A DNA stretch of 15,625 nt. Origin: Opitutia bacterium UBA4506. GTDB lineage: Bacteria; Verrucomicrobiota; Verrucomicrobiia; Opitutales; Puniceicoccaceae. Of this stretch, positions 5,921 to 14,993 are shown piece after piece. Position 1 is the stretch's first letter. Each line of letters opens with the position of its first letter. The stretch spans positions 1 through 15,625 of the forward strand of contig DGMY01000090.1 of the NCBI GenBank assembly GCA_002388665.1, given 5' to 3'. The position numbers and the translations under genes are program-made. The notes under the pieces are model-generated. The model saw nothing but the letters and a program-made list of their open reading frames with translations, was not told where the DNA came from and searched no databases.

Positions 5921-7428
5921 CCCGTTCCGAAATCAAATCCAAGATCGACGCCCTCTGGCTGGACTTCCACTCCGGCGGCATCACCAACCCCATCACGGTG
6001 ATCGAGCAGATCTCCTACCTCATGTTTCTCCGCTTGCTGGACCTTTCGGAATCGCGGAACGAGAAACGCGCCGCGCGCCTGAAGCAGTCGTTCAACGGAA
6101 TCTTTCCGAAAGAGCGCCAGCAACTTCGTTGGTCCCACTTTCGCAATCTCGGCGGCGAGCCGATGCTCTCGGTAGTCCGCGATGAGGTTTTTCCTTTCCT
6201 CCGTACCGAGGTCGAAAAGCGTTCCGCTCTGGGTCGCTTTCTCAAGGACGCCAACTTCCTCATTCCGACCGCCAATCTTCTCAACCGGGCCGTCAACGCC
6301 ATCGATGCCTTGCCCTTGGAGGCGGGCGATACCAAGGGCGACCTCTACGAGTATCTTCTCTCCAAGCTTTCCACCGCCGGAATCGCTGGGCAGTTTCGCA
6401 CCCCCCGTCATATTATCCGGGCCATGGTCGAGATCCTCGATCCCAAGCCGAACGAAACCATCTGTGACCCGGCTGCCGGGACCGCTGGTTTCCTCGTCGG
6501 CACGATGGAGTATCTGCGCGAAAAATATTCTTCTCCGGATTTGATCGAGACCGATAGCGACGGATCCCGGCACTTTCCCGGCGATCAGCTCGAACCCTAC
6601 CGCGAGCACATCCAGAAGGAGATGCTCCACGGCTTCGACTTCGACGGCACCATGCTCCGGATTGCCGCCATGAACCTCCTTCTGCATGGAGTCGAATCCC
6701 GCACACTCCACAATCAGGATACGCTTACCTCAAACTTCTCCGAGCGTCTCCCGAAACTCGCTCAGGACTACTACGATGTCTGTCTCGCCAATCCTCCCTT
6801 CAAAGGCACAATCGATCACGAGAGCACCGACCCGACTCTCAAGTCTAAGGTCAAGACCAAGAAGAGCGAGCTGCTCTTCCTCGTCCTCATCCTCCGCCTG
6901 CTGAAGAATGGCGGACGCTCCGCAGTCATCGTGCCCGACGGTGTGCTTTTCGGATCCAGCCAGGCTCACCTCGGCGTGCGCCAGATGCTCATTGACGACA
7001 ACCAGCTCGAAGCGGTCATCTCGCTGCCTGCGGGAGTCTTCAAGCCCTACGCTGGAGTCTCAACCGCTATCCTCGTCTTTACCAAAGCCGGGCGTACCGA
7101 CGATGTCTGGTTCTACGATGTCGAGGCCGACGGCTTCTCTCTTGACGACAAACGCACGGCGCAGCCAAGCAAAAACGACTTGCCGGACTTGGTCTCCCGC
7201 TGGAAGGCGCGAGACCCAAAGCAAGAGAGTGACCGCACCGCGAAGCACTTCTTCGTCCCCGTTGGCGACATACGCGCCAACAAATACGACCTCTCCCTCA
7301 ACCGCTACAAGGAGACCAAATACGAGGAGGTCAGCTATGACCCGCCAAAGACCATCCTCAAGCGCATGCGCAAGCTGGAAGAGGAAATATTGGAAGACAT
7401 CGACATACTGGAGGGGATGCTGAGATGA
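5917..7428 (+). CDS. hsdM: Type I restriction-modification DNA methyltransferase subunit (HsdM)
   Basis: This is the N6-adenine methyltransferase subunit, which with HsdS forms the modification enzyme and with HsdR the restriction complex. The 503 residues comprise an N-terminal helical HsdM_N domain (about 5-140) and a Rossmann-type methyltransferase domain. The SAM-binding motif I is DPAAGTAGF (184-192), and the catalytic motif IV NPPF (292-295) is typical of gamma-type N6-adenine methylases. Length and motifs match intact family members. The start overlaps the stop of the short upstream ORF, and the final bases overlap the hsdS ATG (ATGA, 7425-7428). No Shine-Dalgarno precedes ATG 5917, so coupling to upstream translation is likely. 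Base composition matches hsdR. Confidence 0.95.
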   Translation: MTRSEIKSKIDALWLDFHSGGITNPITVIEQISYLMFLRLLDLSESRNEKRAARLKQSFNGIFPKERQQLRWSHFRNLGGEPMLSVVRDEVFPFLRTEVEKRSALGRFLKDANFLIPTANLLNRAVNAIDALPLEAGDTKGDLYEYLLSKLSTAGIAGQFRTPRHIIRAMVEILDPKPNETICDPAAGTAGFLVGTMEYLREKYSSPDLIETDSDGSRHFPGDQLEPYREHIQKEMLHGFDFDGTMLRIAAMNLLLHGVESRTLHNQDTLTSNFSERLPKLAQDYYDVCLANPPFKGTIDHESTDPTLKSKVKTKKSELLFLVLILRLLKNGGRSAVIVPDGVLFGSSQAHLGVRQMLIDDNQLEAVISLPAGVFKPYAGVSTAILVFTKAGRTDDVWFYDVEADGFSLDDKRTAQPSKNDLPDLVSRWKARDPKQESDRTAKHFFVPVGDIRANKYDLSLNRYKETKYEEVSYDPPKTILKRMRKLEEEILEDIDILEGMLR

Positions 7429-8654
7429 GTTTCGTTGATTCGGTTGTGGATTCAACCACTCACTATCTACGGTTGGACCAGGTAGCCAGGATTGTAGGAG
7501 GAGCAACTCCGAAGACGGGTAATCCGTCTTTCTGGAATGGTCCGATTTCATGGGCTACACCAAAAGATCTCAGCACATTGAGTAGTTCTCGAATTGGAGG
7601 AACTGCCAGAACAATAACCCAAGAGGGTTTGGAGAGCTGTGCAGCCGAAGTATTGCCAGTTGGTTCGGTTCTTTTAAGCTCTCGCGCTCCAATTGGTTTG
7701 GTCGCCATCAACTCCATTCCGATGGCGACCAATCAAGGATTCAAGAGTCTTATTCCAAAGGAGAGTGTTTGTTTTTCAGGATACCTTTACCACTGGCTCA
7801 GAGCAAATCGCCCATACCTAGAAGGAGCGGGGAATGGAGCAACCTTCAAAGAGGTATCTAAAGCGGTAGTTTCTAGGGTGAAAATCCCCGTCCCCCACAA
7901 GAACGGCAAGCCGGACTTGGCCGAGCAGAAGCGGATCGCGGCGATTCTCGACAAGGCCGATGCCATCCGCCGCAAACGCCAGCAAGCCCTCCGCCTCACC
8001 GACGACTTCCTCCGCTCCCTCTTCCTCGATATGTTCGGCGACCCAGTGACGAATCCGAAGGGGTTGCAGACTGTAGGATTGTTTGATGTATGCGAAATGA
8101 TTTCCGGTGCAACGCCTTCTAAAGCTCGAAAGGACTTTTGGAACGGCAGAATCCCGTGGATCAGCCCAAAGGACATGAAGGCGGCATGGCTCCCGGACTC
8201 GATTGATCACATTTCAGCTGCGGCGTTGGAGGAGACAAACATCAAGCTCCTCAAACCCAATACTGTATTGATAGTGATTCGAGGAATGATCTTGGCTCAT
8301 TCATTCCCTGTCGCTCAACCTTTGGTTTCCTGCACCATCAACCAAGACATGAAGGGCCTCATTCCTAAGGCTGGCTTTAACGCGCACTACATCGCATGGT
8401 CGCTCCGTTGTCAGCTCGGAAATATCATGTCTAAAGTTTCGACAGCAGGCCACGGCACTCGCCGCTTCGACAACAACGCCCTTCGATCTCTCCCGGTGTT
8501 AATTGCTGACCCGCAAAGGCAAGAAGCCTTTGCTAGCATCGTCGAGAACTGCCGCTCCTTAGATCGGAAGACTACAACACTGCTACGCTGCTGCTCCAAC
8601 CTCTTCTCCTCCGTCCAACAACGCGCCTTCAAAGGTGAAATTCTAAATGGCTAG
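7425..8654 (+). CDS. hsdS: Type I restriction enzyme specificity subunit (HsdS)
   Basis: This is the DNA-recognition subunit, with 409 residues. It has two target-recognition domains (about 14-160 and 213-365) separated by a conserved helical spacer (163-207, containing LAEQKRIAAILDKADAIRRK), with a second helical region at the C terminus. Both recognition domains begin alike: GGATPKTGNPSFWNG then WATPKDL, and SGATPSKARKDFWNG then WISPKDM. This suggests related half-site folds in a bipartite target; the sequence recognised cannot be read from this. Composition is mosaic: the row 7741-7800 in the first recognition domain is 40% GC, while the spacer row 7921-7980 is 67% GC, as expected from domain exchange by recombination. 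A GGAGGGG precedes ATG 7425, which overlaps hsdM. The end overlaps the next gene by 8 bases. Confidence 0.95.
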   Translation: MSFVDSVVDSTTHYLRLDQVARIVGGATPKTGNPSFWNGPISWATPKDLSTLSSSRIGGTARTITQEGLESCAAEVLPVGSVLLSSRAPIGLVAINSIPMATNQGFKSLIPKESVCFSGYLYHWLRANRPYLEGAGNGATFKEVSKAVVSRVKIPVPHKNGKPDLAEQKRIAAILDKADAIRRKRQQALRLTDDFLRSLFLDMFGDPVTNPKGLQTVGLFDVCEMISGATPSKARKDFWNGRIPWISPKDMKAAWLPDSIDHISAAALEETNIKLLKPNTVLIVIRGMILAHSFPVAQPLVSCTINQDMKGLIPKAGFNAHYIAWSLRCQLGNIMSKVSTAGHGTRRFDNNALRSLPVLIADPQRQEAFASIVENCRSLDRKTTTLLRCCSNLFSSVQQRAFKGEILNG

Positions 8655-11600
8655 CCCTCAACATCCATCCCCGGAAAATATTGATGAGTTTCGGTCCGTT
8701 GTTGAGCAGTTGGGACCAGTGCCGTCTGGAGACACGATTGATTCGCTCCTAGAAGACCACCCTAAACTTTCAAGATGCCTTCACGGTTTCGACCAGTTGG
8801 CGGCGGTGCGGTTGATTGCATCCCTTGAAACATTTCCGGACTTGCTGGAAAATTCACTGCGAATTGAGGTGTTACTGCACCTTGCGGTTTATTGCTGCAC
8901 TGGCACTAAAAAACCGTCCCGGTCTGACCTTGAGACCTGGGTATCGCTTGTAAATAGTTCACCCTGGAAATCGCAAGAGGATCCGGCGGAAGATGTTTTC
9001 GTCGGATACATATGTACTGTGTTGGGTGGATTCAGGGTTTATCTTGGCACCTTCTCAAACGCGGATTTCATTCTTGAACGGTTGTTAGTGTTCCTTGCTG
9101 AGAAAAGGAATTTTCCACCGTTCAACGAAACGTTCGAAGCCGTCATTGAGCTTTTGCGGATAGCGGAAGCAATTGCGGATTCCCTTGGCCAGAAACGATA
9201 TTGTGTGGGTCAATCTTCAGTCAGAGAATCCATTGTTGTTCCTCATGCTGAATTGCTATCTCAACATTCTGACGCGCTATCATTTTCGCCGGAGCGAATG
9301 GAGTCACTCGGAATTGATAGATCAAAGCTCGAACCCTTTGTTCTAAAGCAAGAGAAACCTTCGGATCTTGCGAACGCTCCCTTCATTGGATCTCACCTCG
9401 AAAGGTATCCTCTTGTCGCAAAAGACGGTGGGCTTGTGGTCGCTTTCCCTTCATCTCTCTGTCGCGCGGCGATCTCAAGTATCCTTCAGGTCACTCCGCA
9501 CCTCGGAGGATTGGCGGACGCCTTTTTGGGAAAGGAGAATGCTGAATTCTTTGCAAACGAGGTTCTGCTTCGTCTAAAAATTCGGCCCGCCGACTCTATA
9601 GCCCTTCCTAAGAGTCCGGAAGGACTACCACCGCTTTTTCCATACGTTGGACAGTTTGACTATGGGATGCCAGTGCTTGCATTTATCAAGAGCACAAACT
9701 TATCCGATTCGCAGAACCTCGAAGAGATCGAGAGCTTCACGAAAGAGCAGGAGGTGTCCTTTAACGAATTTCTTTCAGATTGTTGCGAGGCATGCGAACG
9801 TATGGATGGCTTTAAAGGCGGACTTCTTCTGATTGCACTCGGAGGAGTTGGGAGGCCCGTCTTGATTGGACTCGGTGAAAAGCGAGATAAATGGCATCTA
9901 TTTTCCGCTAGTTTGGCGGACTGGTCTATGCTGTCTTATGACGACGATTTTAACGCCAGACGTCTTTGGTATTTGGGGCTTCAGCAAGAGGAAGCTTCGA
10001 ACTTTAATCTCCAATTTACGAATACTTCCGGATTGCTGAATCTATACGGATACTGGCGTAGCCGTGATTTTTCTCTTGTTGATGAGTCGATTGATCCGAG
10101 AAATCCAAGGAATCATGTATGGATCGATGGAACATTTTCCTCGCATATAAACACAGAATTGAGGTCGACCTATGATAGACACTGTAGGTGGCTGCCGGAT
10201 CAAAGCGAGTCTGTCATTCTTCAGCGTCGAGGGCCGGGGCTCGACCCTGACCTGAGGTCCAACCTTCTCTATGGAGACCATGCTGCAGCTAGTAAAGGTC
10301 TTCTCCGTGGCTGTGTAGCAGATAGAAATTCAGCATGGTGGGTGACTTCAGCAGAACGTCCGTCGAGTCCCGAGAAACGAAATCTAGCCTACCGAATATG
10401 GGATTGCGTCTTTAACTGGGCAGAGTTGGCAATGCCTCGAACAGAAACGGCACTGGGGCGAAGGGCTTCGAACGAAATGGAGATTTTTGTAGAGTTCGCA
10501 GACTTAGAGAATTGGGACATGGAAGATCTTCATCGGGCCGAGTCCGGCCAATCAGAAATCTCCTTGCGCGTTGAGAAAATCAATTCACGAGCGGTGTTGA
10601 GTTTCGGCCAGGAGTTCATGGGGAAGTTCTACAGGGCGGACAATCTCGCAGAGAGAGAGATTGTCCGAAATCTTGTTGTGGCCTCGCTCGAAATAAACGC
10701 ATCTTCTGTTTGCGAATCCGATGTAGAAAAGATAGTTCAGAGCATCGTTAGAGGGAGTGACACCAGATTTTTTCATTTGGTAAACGCATCGACGCTCGAG
10801 ACGGTTCTAGGCGGTCCGGGGAATGCTGAGCCGACTTTTGTTCCGGCTGAAGAAATCTCTAGAGCGAAGTTTGGATTAGCCTTTCGAGTTGAAAAAGAGG
10901 GGCCAAGACAGATTTCGGAATCGAAAGAAGCACGTCTTTTCCTTGATCGGATCGTAGCCAATATTCAACGGTCAGTTTGCGCCCGTCTTCGTCAAGTGTC
11001 CCTTCTTTCGGTGATATCGGAATCATTCTCTCAAATTGACGAGCTTTATAGGGACAAATCACGGTGGGATCTCTCGACACGATCGCTCTTGGCTCTAGCC
11101 AATGACGCACCTTGGATCCACGAAAGGCTCAGATCAGAAAGAAGCAAACTTTCTCTTGCCGAACTAACGAATCGCATACTGATTGAAACGGCTGCCTACT
11201 CTCATGCACCAGACGCAACAGAGGTTCTTTCAAAGACTGAGCACGCGTCGCTGCTTTCCCAGATGGCTTTGATGCTTGAACTTGCAAATCATAGGGACGC
11301 TATCGTCGGAGGATTTATTGAAGCAAATCTCCAGATTCATTCGAATGGTGTTATCGAATTTAATGAGTCATTTCAGGAGGAGATCTTTCAACCTTACTTG
11401 GTAGCGCGTATTGATGATCTCATTGCGAGCAGTGCCGATTCCTATGATCTGAATTTTACCACGCCCAGTCGAGGTGCCCGTGGTGCTGGGGAGGTGGATT
11501 CCAACGTCACGGCATTTATGAGAGCCTTCGAAGCAGAGTACGAATTTTCTTTTGAAAAGATCAACGACCTTGTCGATTTTTTCGATGACCTCGCTGTAAG

Positions 11601-12465
11601 GAATGGTCAAGCGGGTGGTGCAATGCTGTTCAGTGAGTTCAAAGCTATTCTGAGGGCGAAGATTGGCATGAATCGCAGCGAAGTGGATACATTCCTTGAT
11701 CGATTTACTTTGCCCATAAGATCCGCGTGGGATAAAGATCTCCCTCTGGGTTGTGAAAAGAGCGATGTGCTTCCATGGCGTTTTTCGCGAGGCCTATCAG
11801 TGCTGCTAAGGCCAATACCAGTGGTTTCCAAATCACCAGAGGTTGTTGCAATATCTGCGCCACATCTTCATCGGTGGCGCCAGTATCTAACCTATTCTAT
11901 TTTGGAGGGAAGGCTTCCGGATCGACTTTTTTCGTCAGCTGGTATGAAGAAATATCTCGGACAAGTGGCAAATAAGAAGGGCCATGAATTTACGGAGGAG
12001 ACAGCGGCCAACATTAAGAAGGTTCTTCCAAGTCAAAGGATTGAAATTAAGCTCACGGAGCTTGGAGCTCCACAGCAACCTGATCTTGGGGATGTCGATA
12101 TACTTTCCTGGGATCAAAGCGCTGGCTTGGTTTTTCTCATCGAATGTAAGCGTTTGAAGCCAGCTCTTACGGTCCGCCATGTTATCCAACAATTAGAAGA
12201 GTTTCGTGGAGATAAGAAAGAGAAAGATTCTCTAGCGAAGCACCAGATGCGAGTCGATTGGCTTAGAGAGAATCCAGTAGAGATTGAGAGAATTACTGGG
12301 ATTAATCGGAACGACATTAAGTGGATTCCACTGCTTGTGACGAGTGGAAGGGTTCCGATGGCATTTGTCGATGCAATCGATTTTTCGAAGGACCAGGTCG
12401 TTCCTGCCAGTGATTTGTGTGAGTTTATTCAAAGTCAGCTGGATAGCGTTAAGAGCGATGGCTGA
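8647..12465 (+). CDS. Large (1272 aa) unrecognised protein with C-terminal PD-(D/E)XK nuclease signature
   Basis: I do not recognise this family. The first roughly 1100 residues look soluble, mostly helical and acidic, without a P-loop, membrane segments or a familiar motif. The C terminus carries a restriction-endonuclease-like pattern: GHEFTEE with E1114, then LGDVDIL with D1151, then LIECK with E1166 and K1168 (D-X14-E-X-K). Such cores occur in Mrr-, NERD- and VSR-like nucleases, so a DNA or RNA cleavage role is likely. The gene overlaps hsdS by 8 bases, with AAGGTGA upstream of the ATG, and is followed 27 bases later by the ATPase gene. Two sampled 60-base rows are 45% and 43% GC (9001, 12001), against 60% in hsdR (4921) and 55% in the ATPase gene (13501), which suggests separate acquisition. 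It could be a restriction accessory nuclease or the core of a second defence system. Confidence 0.75.
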   Translation: MASPQHPSPENIDEFRSVVEQLGPVPSGDTIDSLLEDHPKLSRCLHGFDQLAAVRLIASLETFPDLLENSLRIEVLLHLAVYCCTGTKKPSRSDLETWVSLVNSSPWKSQEDPAEDVFVGYICTVLGGFRVYLGTFSNADFILERLLVFLAEKRNFPPFNETFEAVIELLRIAEAIADSLGQKRYCVGQSSVRESIVVPHAELLSQHSDALSFSPERMESLGIDRSKLEPFVLKQEKPSDLANAPFIGSHLERYPLVAKDGGLVVAFPSSLCRAAISSILQVTPHLGGLADAFLGKENAEFFANEVLLRLKIRPADSIALPKSPEGLPPLFPYVGQFDYGMPVLAFIKSTNLSDSQNLEEIESFTKEQEVSFNEFLSDCCEACERMDGFKGGLLLIALGGVGRPVLIGLGEKRDKWHLFSASLADWSMLSYDDDFNARRLWYLGLQQEEASNFNLQFTNTSGLLNLYGYWRSRDFSLVDESIDPRNPRNHVWIDGTFSSHINTELRSTYDRHCRWLPDQSESVILQRRGPGLDPDLRSNLLYGDHAAASKGLLRGCVADRNSAWWVTSAERPSSPEKRNLAYRIWDCVFNWAELAMPRTETALGRRASNEMEIFVEFADLENWDMEDLHRAESGQSEISLRVEKINSRAVLSFGQEFMGKFYRADNLAEREIVRNLVVASLEINASSVCESDVEKIVQSIVRGSDTRFFHLVNASTLETVLGGPGNAEPTFVPAEEISRAKFGLAFRVEKEGPRQISESKEARLFLDRIVANIQRSVCARLRQVSLLSVISESFSQIDELYRDKSRWDLSTRSLLALANDAPWIHERLRSERSKLSLAELTNRILIETAAYSHAPDATEVLSKTEHASLLSQMALMLELANHRDAIVGGFIEANLQIHSNGVIEFNESFQEEIFQPYLVARIDDLIASSADSYDLNFTTPSRGARGAGEVDSNVTAFMRAFEAEYEFSFEKINDLVDFFDDLAVRNGQAGGAMLFSEFKAILRAKIGMNRSEVDTFLDRFTLPIRSAWDKDLPLGCEKSDVLPWRFSRGLSVLLRPIPVVSKSPEVVAISAPHLHRWRQYLTYSILEGRLPDRLFSSAGMKKYLGQVANKKGHEFTEETAANIKKVLPSQRIEIKLTELGAPQQPDLGDVDILSWDQSAGLVFLIECKRLKPALTVRHVIQQLEEFRGDKKEKDSLAKHQMRVDWLRENPVEIERITGINRNDIKWIPLLVTSGRVPMAFVDAIDFSKDQVVPASDLCEFIQSQLDSVKSDG

Positions 12466-12492
12466 CAGGCAGAGCGAGAGCGCAGGAAAAAT

Positions 12493-14091
12493 ATGACCCT
12501 AACCCAGATAGCCATCGAAAACTTCAAAGGCGTTTGTGACCGCGTCGAGATTCCCCTGCGCCCGATCACGCTTCTTTTCGGGGCGAACAGCGTCGGCAAG
12601 AGCACGGTTCTTCAGGCCCTCCTTTATTTCCGAGATCTCTTGGAATTTGAGAACGCCGATGCGGATCGACTGATCGCCAGTGGAGCTTCCATCGATCTCG
12701 GCGGTTTTCGCCAGTTCGTCCATAAGCATGAATTGAGCCGTCCAGTCAGGATCGAAGTGACCTTTGCCCCGGACGACGATGGGCTTCCCCTCTATCCGAT
12801 TGCCGGATTGCGAGCGAGCGAGGCTGAAGGGATTGCCTTGCCGAACCCGAAATCGATCAGCGTTGCGGTTGAGGTTTCATGGGATTCCACCACGGGCCGC
12901 CCTTGGGTCACCGAATATGCCGTCGCACTGGATGGAATCGAATTGGGCGCGATTCATGCCGCCCCGAACTTTCGTCCGGAACTCGAACGGATTAATTTGG
13001 ATCATCCAATTTTTCGAGAGGATTCCTTGGAAGAAGATGAGCAATCCCCGTTGGTGTCGGGGTTGCAGTCACTGGTCGATGGCTTTGAGCTTAGGCAGTC
13101 CCGAATCGGTGGCTCCGAGTCTCCGGGTAAGAATGTCATTCCGGTTTGGGGTACGGCTTTGCCCTTTGAGGTCGAAGTCCCCGAGGATTCGGGAGGCGAT
13201 TGGAAAAATTTGGAGCAGGCGCAGTCGACCCTTAGCTCGATCCTCGTCGGGTCCGGAGAGATCCTCTGGAAAGAACTCCGGCGTATCCGCTACCTCGGTC
13301 CCTTGCGCAGCGTGCCCCCGCGCAGTTTTCTGGCCCGAATCTCGCCCTCGCAAGAACGGTGGGCCGATGGGGCTGCTGCTTGGGATCTACTGCACCGATC
13401 TGCTGCTGGCATGGCATCATCGGATCTGGTGGAGCAAGTCAGCGATGCCATCTCCGATCCGAACGGCCTGAATCTTGGGTATCGACTCGCTGGTCGGCAT
13501 TTTTACGAAGTGCCGTCTGCGGGCTATGTAGTGAACACTCTGACGGCCCTCATGAGGGAGTCTGAGGATGTGGATGTCGAAGAACGGTTGGAACTGATCC
13601 TTGACGATCTTCGGTCCCAGCCGCAGCGCACCCAACTTGAGATGATCGATGTCCGTACCGAGACCGAGGTCGCCCCGGCAGACATTGGCGCGGGTATCAC
13701 TCAGGCCGTGCCGATCGTGGTAGGGGCTCTGGAGTCCCAGGCTTCCATTTTCTCGGTCGAGCAGCCCGAATTGCACACTCACCCAGCCGTACAGTGCTCC
13801 TTGGGTGACCTGTTCGCTCGACAGGTCGGAAAGGCATCGGATCGGTTGCATTTGGTCGAAACCCACAGCGAGCATCTGTTGCTTCGGATGCTCCGGCGGA
13901 TCCGGGAAACGGCTTCGGACGAGTTGCCCAAGGGTGCTCCTGAACTTACCCCGGAACTGCTGAGCGTCCTGTATGTCAGTAGCAGCTCGGACGGTGTGGA
14001 AATTACGCCGCTCCCGGTCAACGAAGACGGGGACTTCGACCAGCAATGGCCGGAGGGATTTTTCGAAGAACGGGCCAACGAACTTTTCTGA
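12493..14091 (+). CDS. OLD/SMC-like AAA ATPase (DUF3696-type)
   Basis: An ABC-class ATPase of 532 residues, of the RecF/OLD/SMC-like type common in phage-defence modules. Walker A is GANSVGKST (30-38, K36), directly after an N-terminal strand containing the family start IENFKG. A long insertion follows. GAGITQAVPIVVGA lies where the signature and D-loop region is expected, then the Walker B strand SIFSVEQPELHTHP (catalytic E423) and the switch histidine in ETHSEHLLLRMLRRIRE (H458). The SEHLLLR ending is typical of DUF3696-like ATPases. I see no TOPRIM or nuclease domain, so it probably acts through a partner. AGGA at 12484-12487 fits ATG 12493. Its stop overlaps the start of the next gene in TGATG (14089-14093), implying fixed stoichiometry with that protein, as in ATPase-effector pairs such as Septu or PARIS, whose effectors are different. 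Confidence 0.85.
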   Translation: MTLTQIAIENFKGVCDRVEIPLRPITLLFGANSVGKSTVLQALLYFRDLLEFENADADRLIASGASIDLGGFRQFVHKHELSRPVRIEVTFAPDDDGLPLYPIAGLRASEAEGIALPNPKSISVAVEVSWDSTTGRPWVTEYAVALDGIELGAIHAAPNFRPELERINLDHPIFREDSLEEDEQSPLVSGLQSLVDGFELRQSRIGGSESPGKNVIPVWGTALPFEVEVPEDSGGDWKNLEQAQSTLSSILVGSGEILWKELRRIRYLGPLRSVPPRSFLARISPSQERWADGAAAWDLLHRSAAGMASSDLVEQVSDAISDPNGLNLGYRLAGRHFYEVPSAGYVVNTLTALMRESEDVDVEERLELILDDLRSQPQRTQLEMIDVRTETEVAPADIGAGITQAVPIVVGALESQASIFSVEQPELHTHPAVQCSLGDLFARQVGKASDRLHLVETHSEHLLLRMLRRIRETASDELPKGAPELTPELLSVLYVSSSSDGVEITPLPVNEDGDFDQQWPEGFFEERANELF

Positions 14092-14993
14092 TGATTTACG
14101 AATACGCGTTGGAACCGGAAGCGCTGTCCGACTGGCAGACGGCCCGCTACCTTCTGGATCAGTTTGGAGTGCCTCACGGTCGGCTCGTTTCACAGTTCCC
14201 GAAGAGCTGGAAGCGATGTGCCTATGACGCCTGCTCGGGTTGTAGTCCAATCGACAAGAAAAGGATCGAAGAATTGTTGTCCAAAGTCGGCCCGAAACTC
14301 ATTCGAACGGGCCGTGAATACGGTTCATCGGACACATGGGTAGCGAACGCGCTGCGGTCGCATCGAGAGCACCCCTTTCGGGCAATATTAGGGAGGAGAG
14401 AAAGCGTTTCTCCAGGCATCCAAGATGCGGCCGAAGTAGGGCCCGAAACTCCCGGATGGATCCCCGATGGCGGACCGATTCCGCGCACTCCGGACGCGAT
14501 CACTTTGGCGGCTCGATTCCTCATGTCTGGAGCGAAGAAAATTCGACTCATCGACCCACGATATTCTTGTGCTCAAAGGCACAACGGACCCCTCAAAGAT
14601 ATAGTGGATTTGGTGCGCTCGGAGACCTCCGCAAATGTCATCGAATATCACGTCTTGGCAAACGGAACCAGCGAATGGTTTCAAGGGAAGCTAGAGGGCC
14701 AGGATCTGCATCGCGTGCGAACCGCTTTGAGAGACCGCGAAATCCATTTTTATCGCTGGAAACCCATTGAGGGAGGGGAAGCCTTTCACGCCCGCTATAT
14801 CCTCACGGATCGGGGTGGATTGGAGTATGATTACGGCCTCGATTCAGGCAGTCCAGGGCAAACCACAAATGTCCACCGAATGCCGGACTCATTGCACCGA
14901 CAACGATGGAAACTGTTCGACCACGATAGTCAGGAATTCGTCTTGCAAGAAGTGTTTCGGCTGACCTCGAATTCGGTTTCAAAAATCTCCTAA
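14091..14993 (+). CDS. Putative PLD-like (MIT_C-like) effector partner of the ATPase
   Basis: A 300-residue protein I can place only tentatively. The C-terminal half has AARFLMSGAKKIRLIDPRYS (about 143-162), a strand VIEYHVLANGT, and then FHARYILTD (232-240) followed by a glycine-rich YGLDSGSPGQ stretch. The H-x-R-x4-D pattern followed by G-L-D resembles degenerate phospholipase-D-fold domains such as MIT_C, where the H-x-K-type motif marks the active or binding site (H233, R235, D240). The N-terminal 120 residues are unrecognised and include two cysteines in CAYDACSGC. I chose ATG 14091, which overlaps the ATPase stop in TGATG; an upstream in-frame ATG at 14046 lies inside the ATPase gene and lacks a better ribosome-binding site. 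Coupling to the ATPase suggests an effector such as a nuclease or phosphodiesterase. This is inference. Confidence 0.6.
   Translation: MIYEYALEPEALSDWQTARYLLDQFGVPHGRLVSQFPKSWKRCAYDACSGCSPIDKKRIEELLSKVGPKLIRTGREYGSSDTWVANALRSHREHPFRAILGRRESVSPGIQDAAEVGPETPGWIPDGGPIPRTPDAITLAARFLMSGAKKIRLIDPRYSCAQRHNGPLKDIVDLVRSETSANVIEYHVLANGTSEWFQGKLEGQDLHRVRTALRDREIHFYRWKPIEGGEAFHARYILTDRGGLEYDYGLDSGSPGQTTNVHRMPDSLHRQRWKLFDHDSQEFVLQEVFRLTSNSVSKIS

Noticed and set aside
5776..6711. A 311-codon open frame on the minus strand over the start of hsdM
   Set aside because: It is antisense to hsdM, has no domain and no promoter or ribosome-binding context.
14046..14090. Upstream in-frame start for the PLD-like protein at 14046
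   Set aside because: It would add 15 residues inside the ATPase gene; ATG 14091 forms a TGATG coupling junction and is the simpler start.
13417..14250. A 277-codon minus-strand frame over the ATPase 3' end
   Set aside because: It is a shadow of the ATPase and PLD-like genes, with low-plausibility composition and no homology I recognise.
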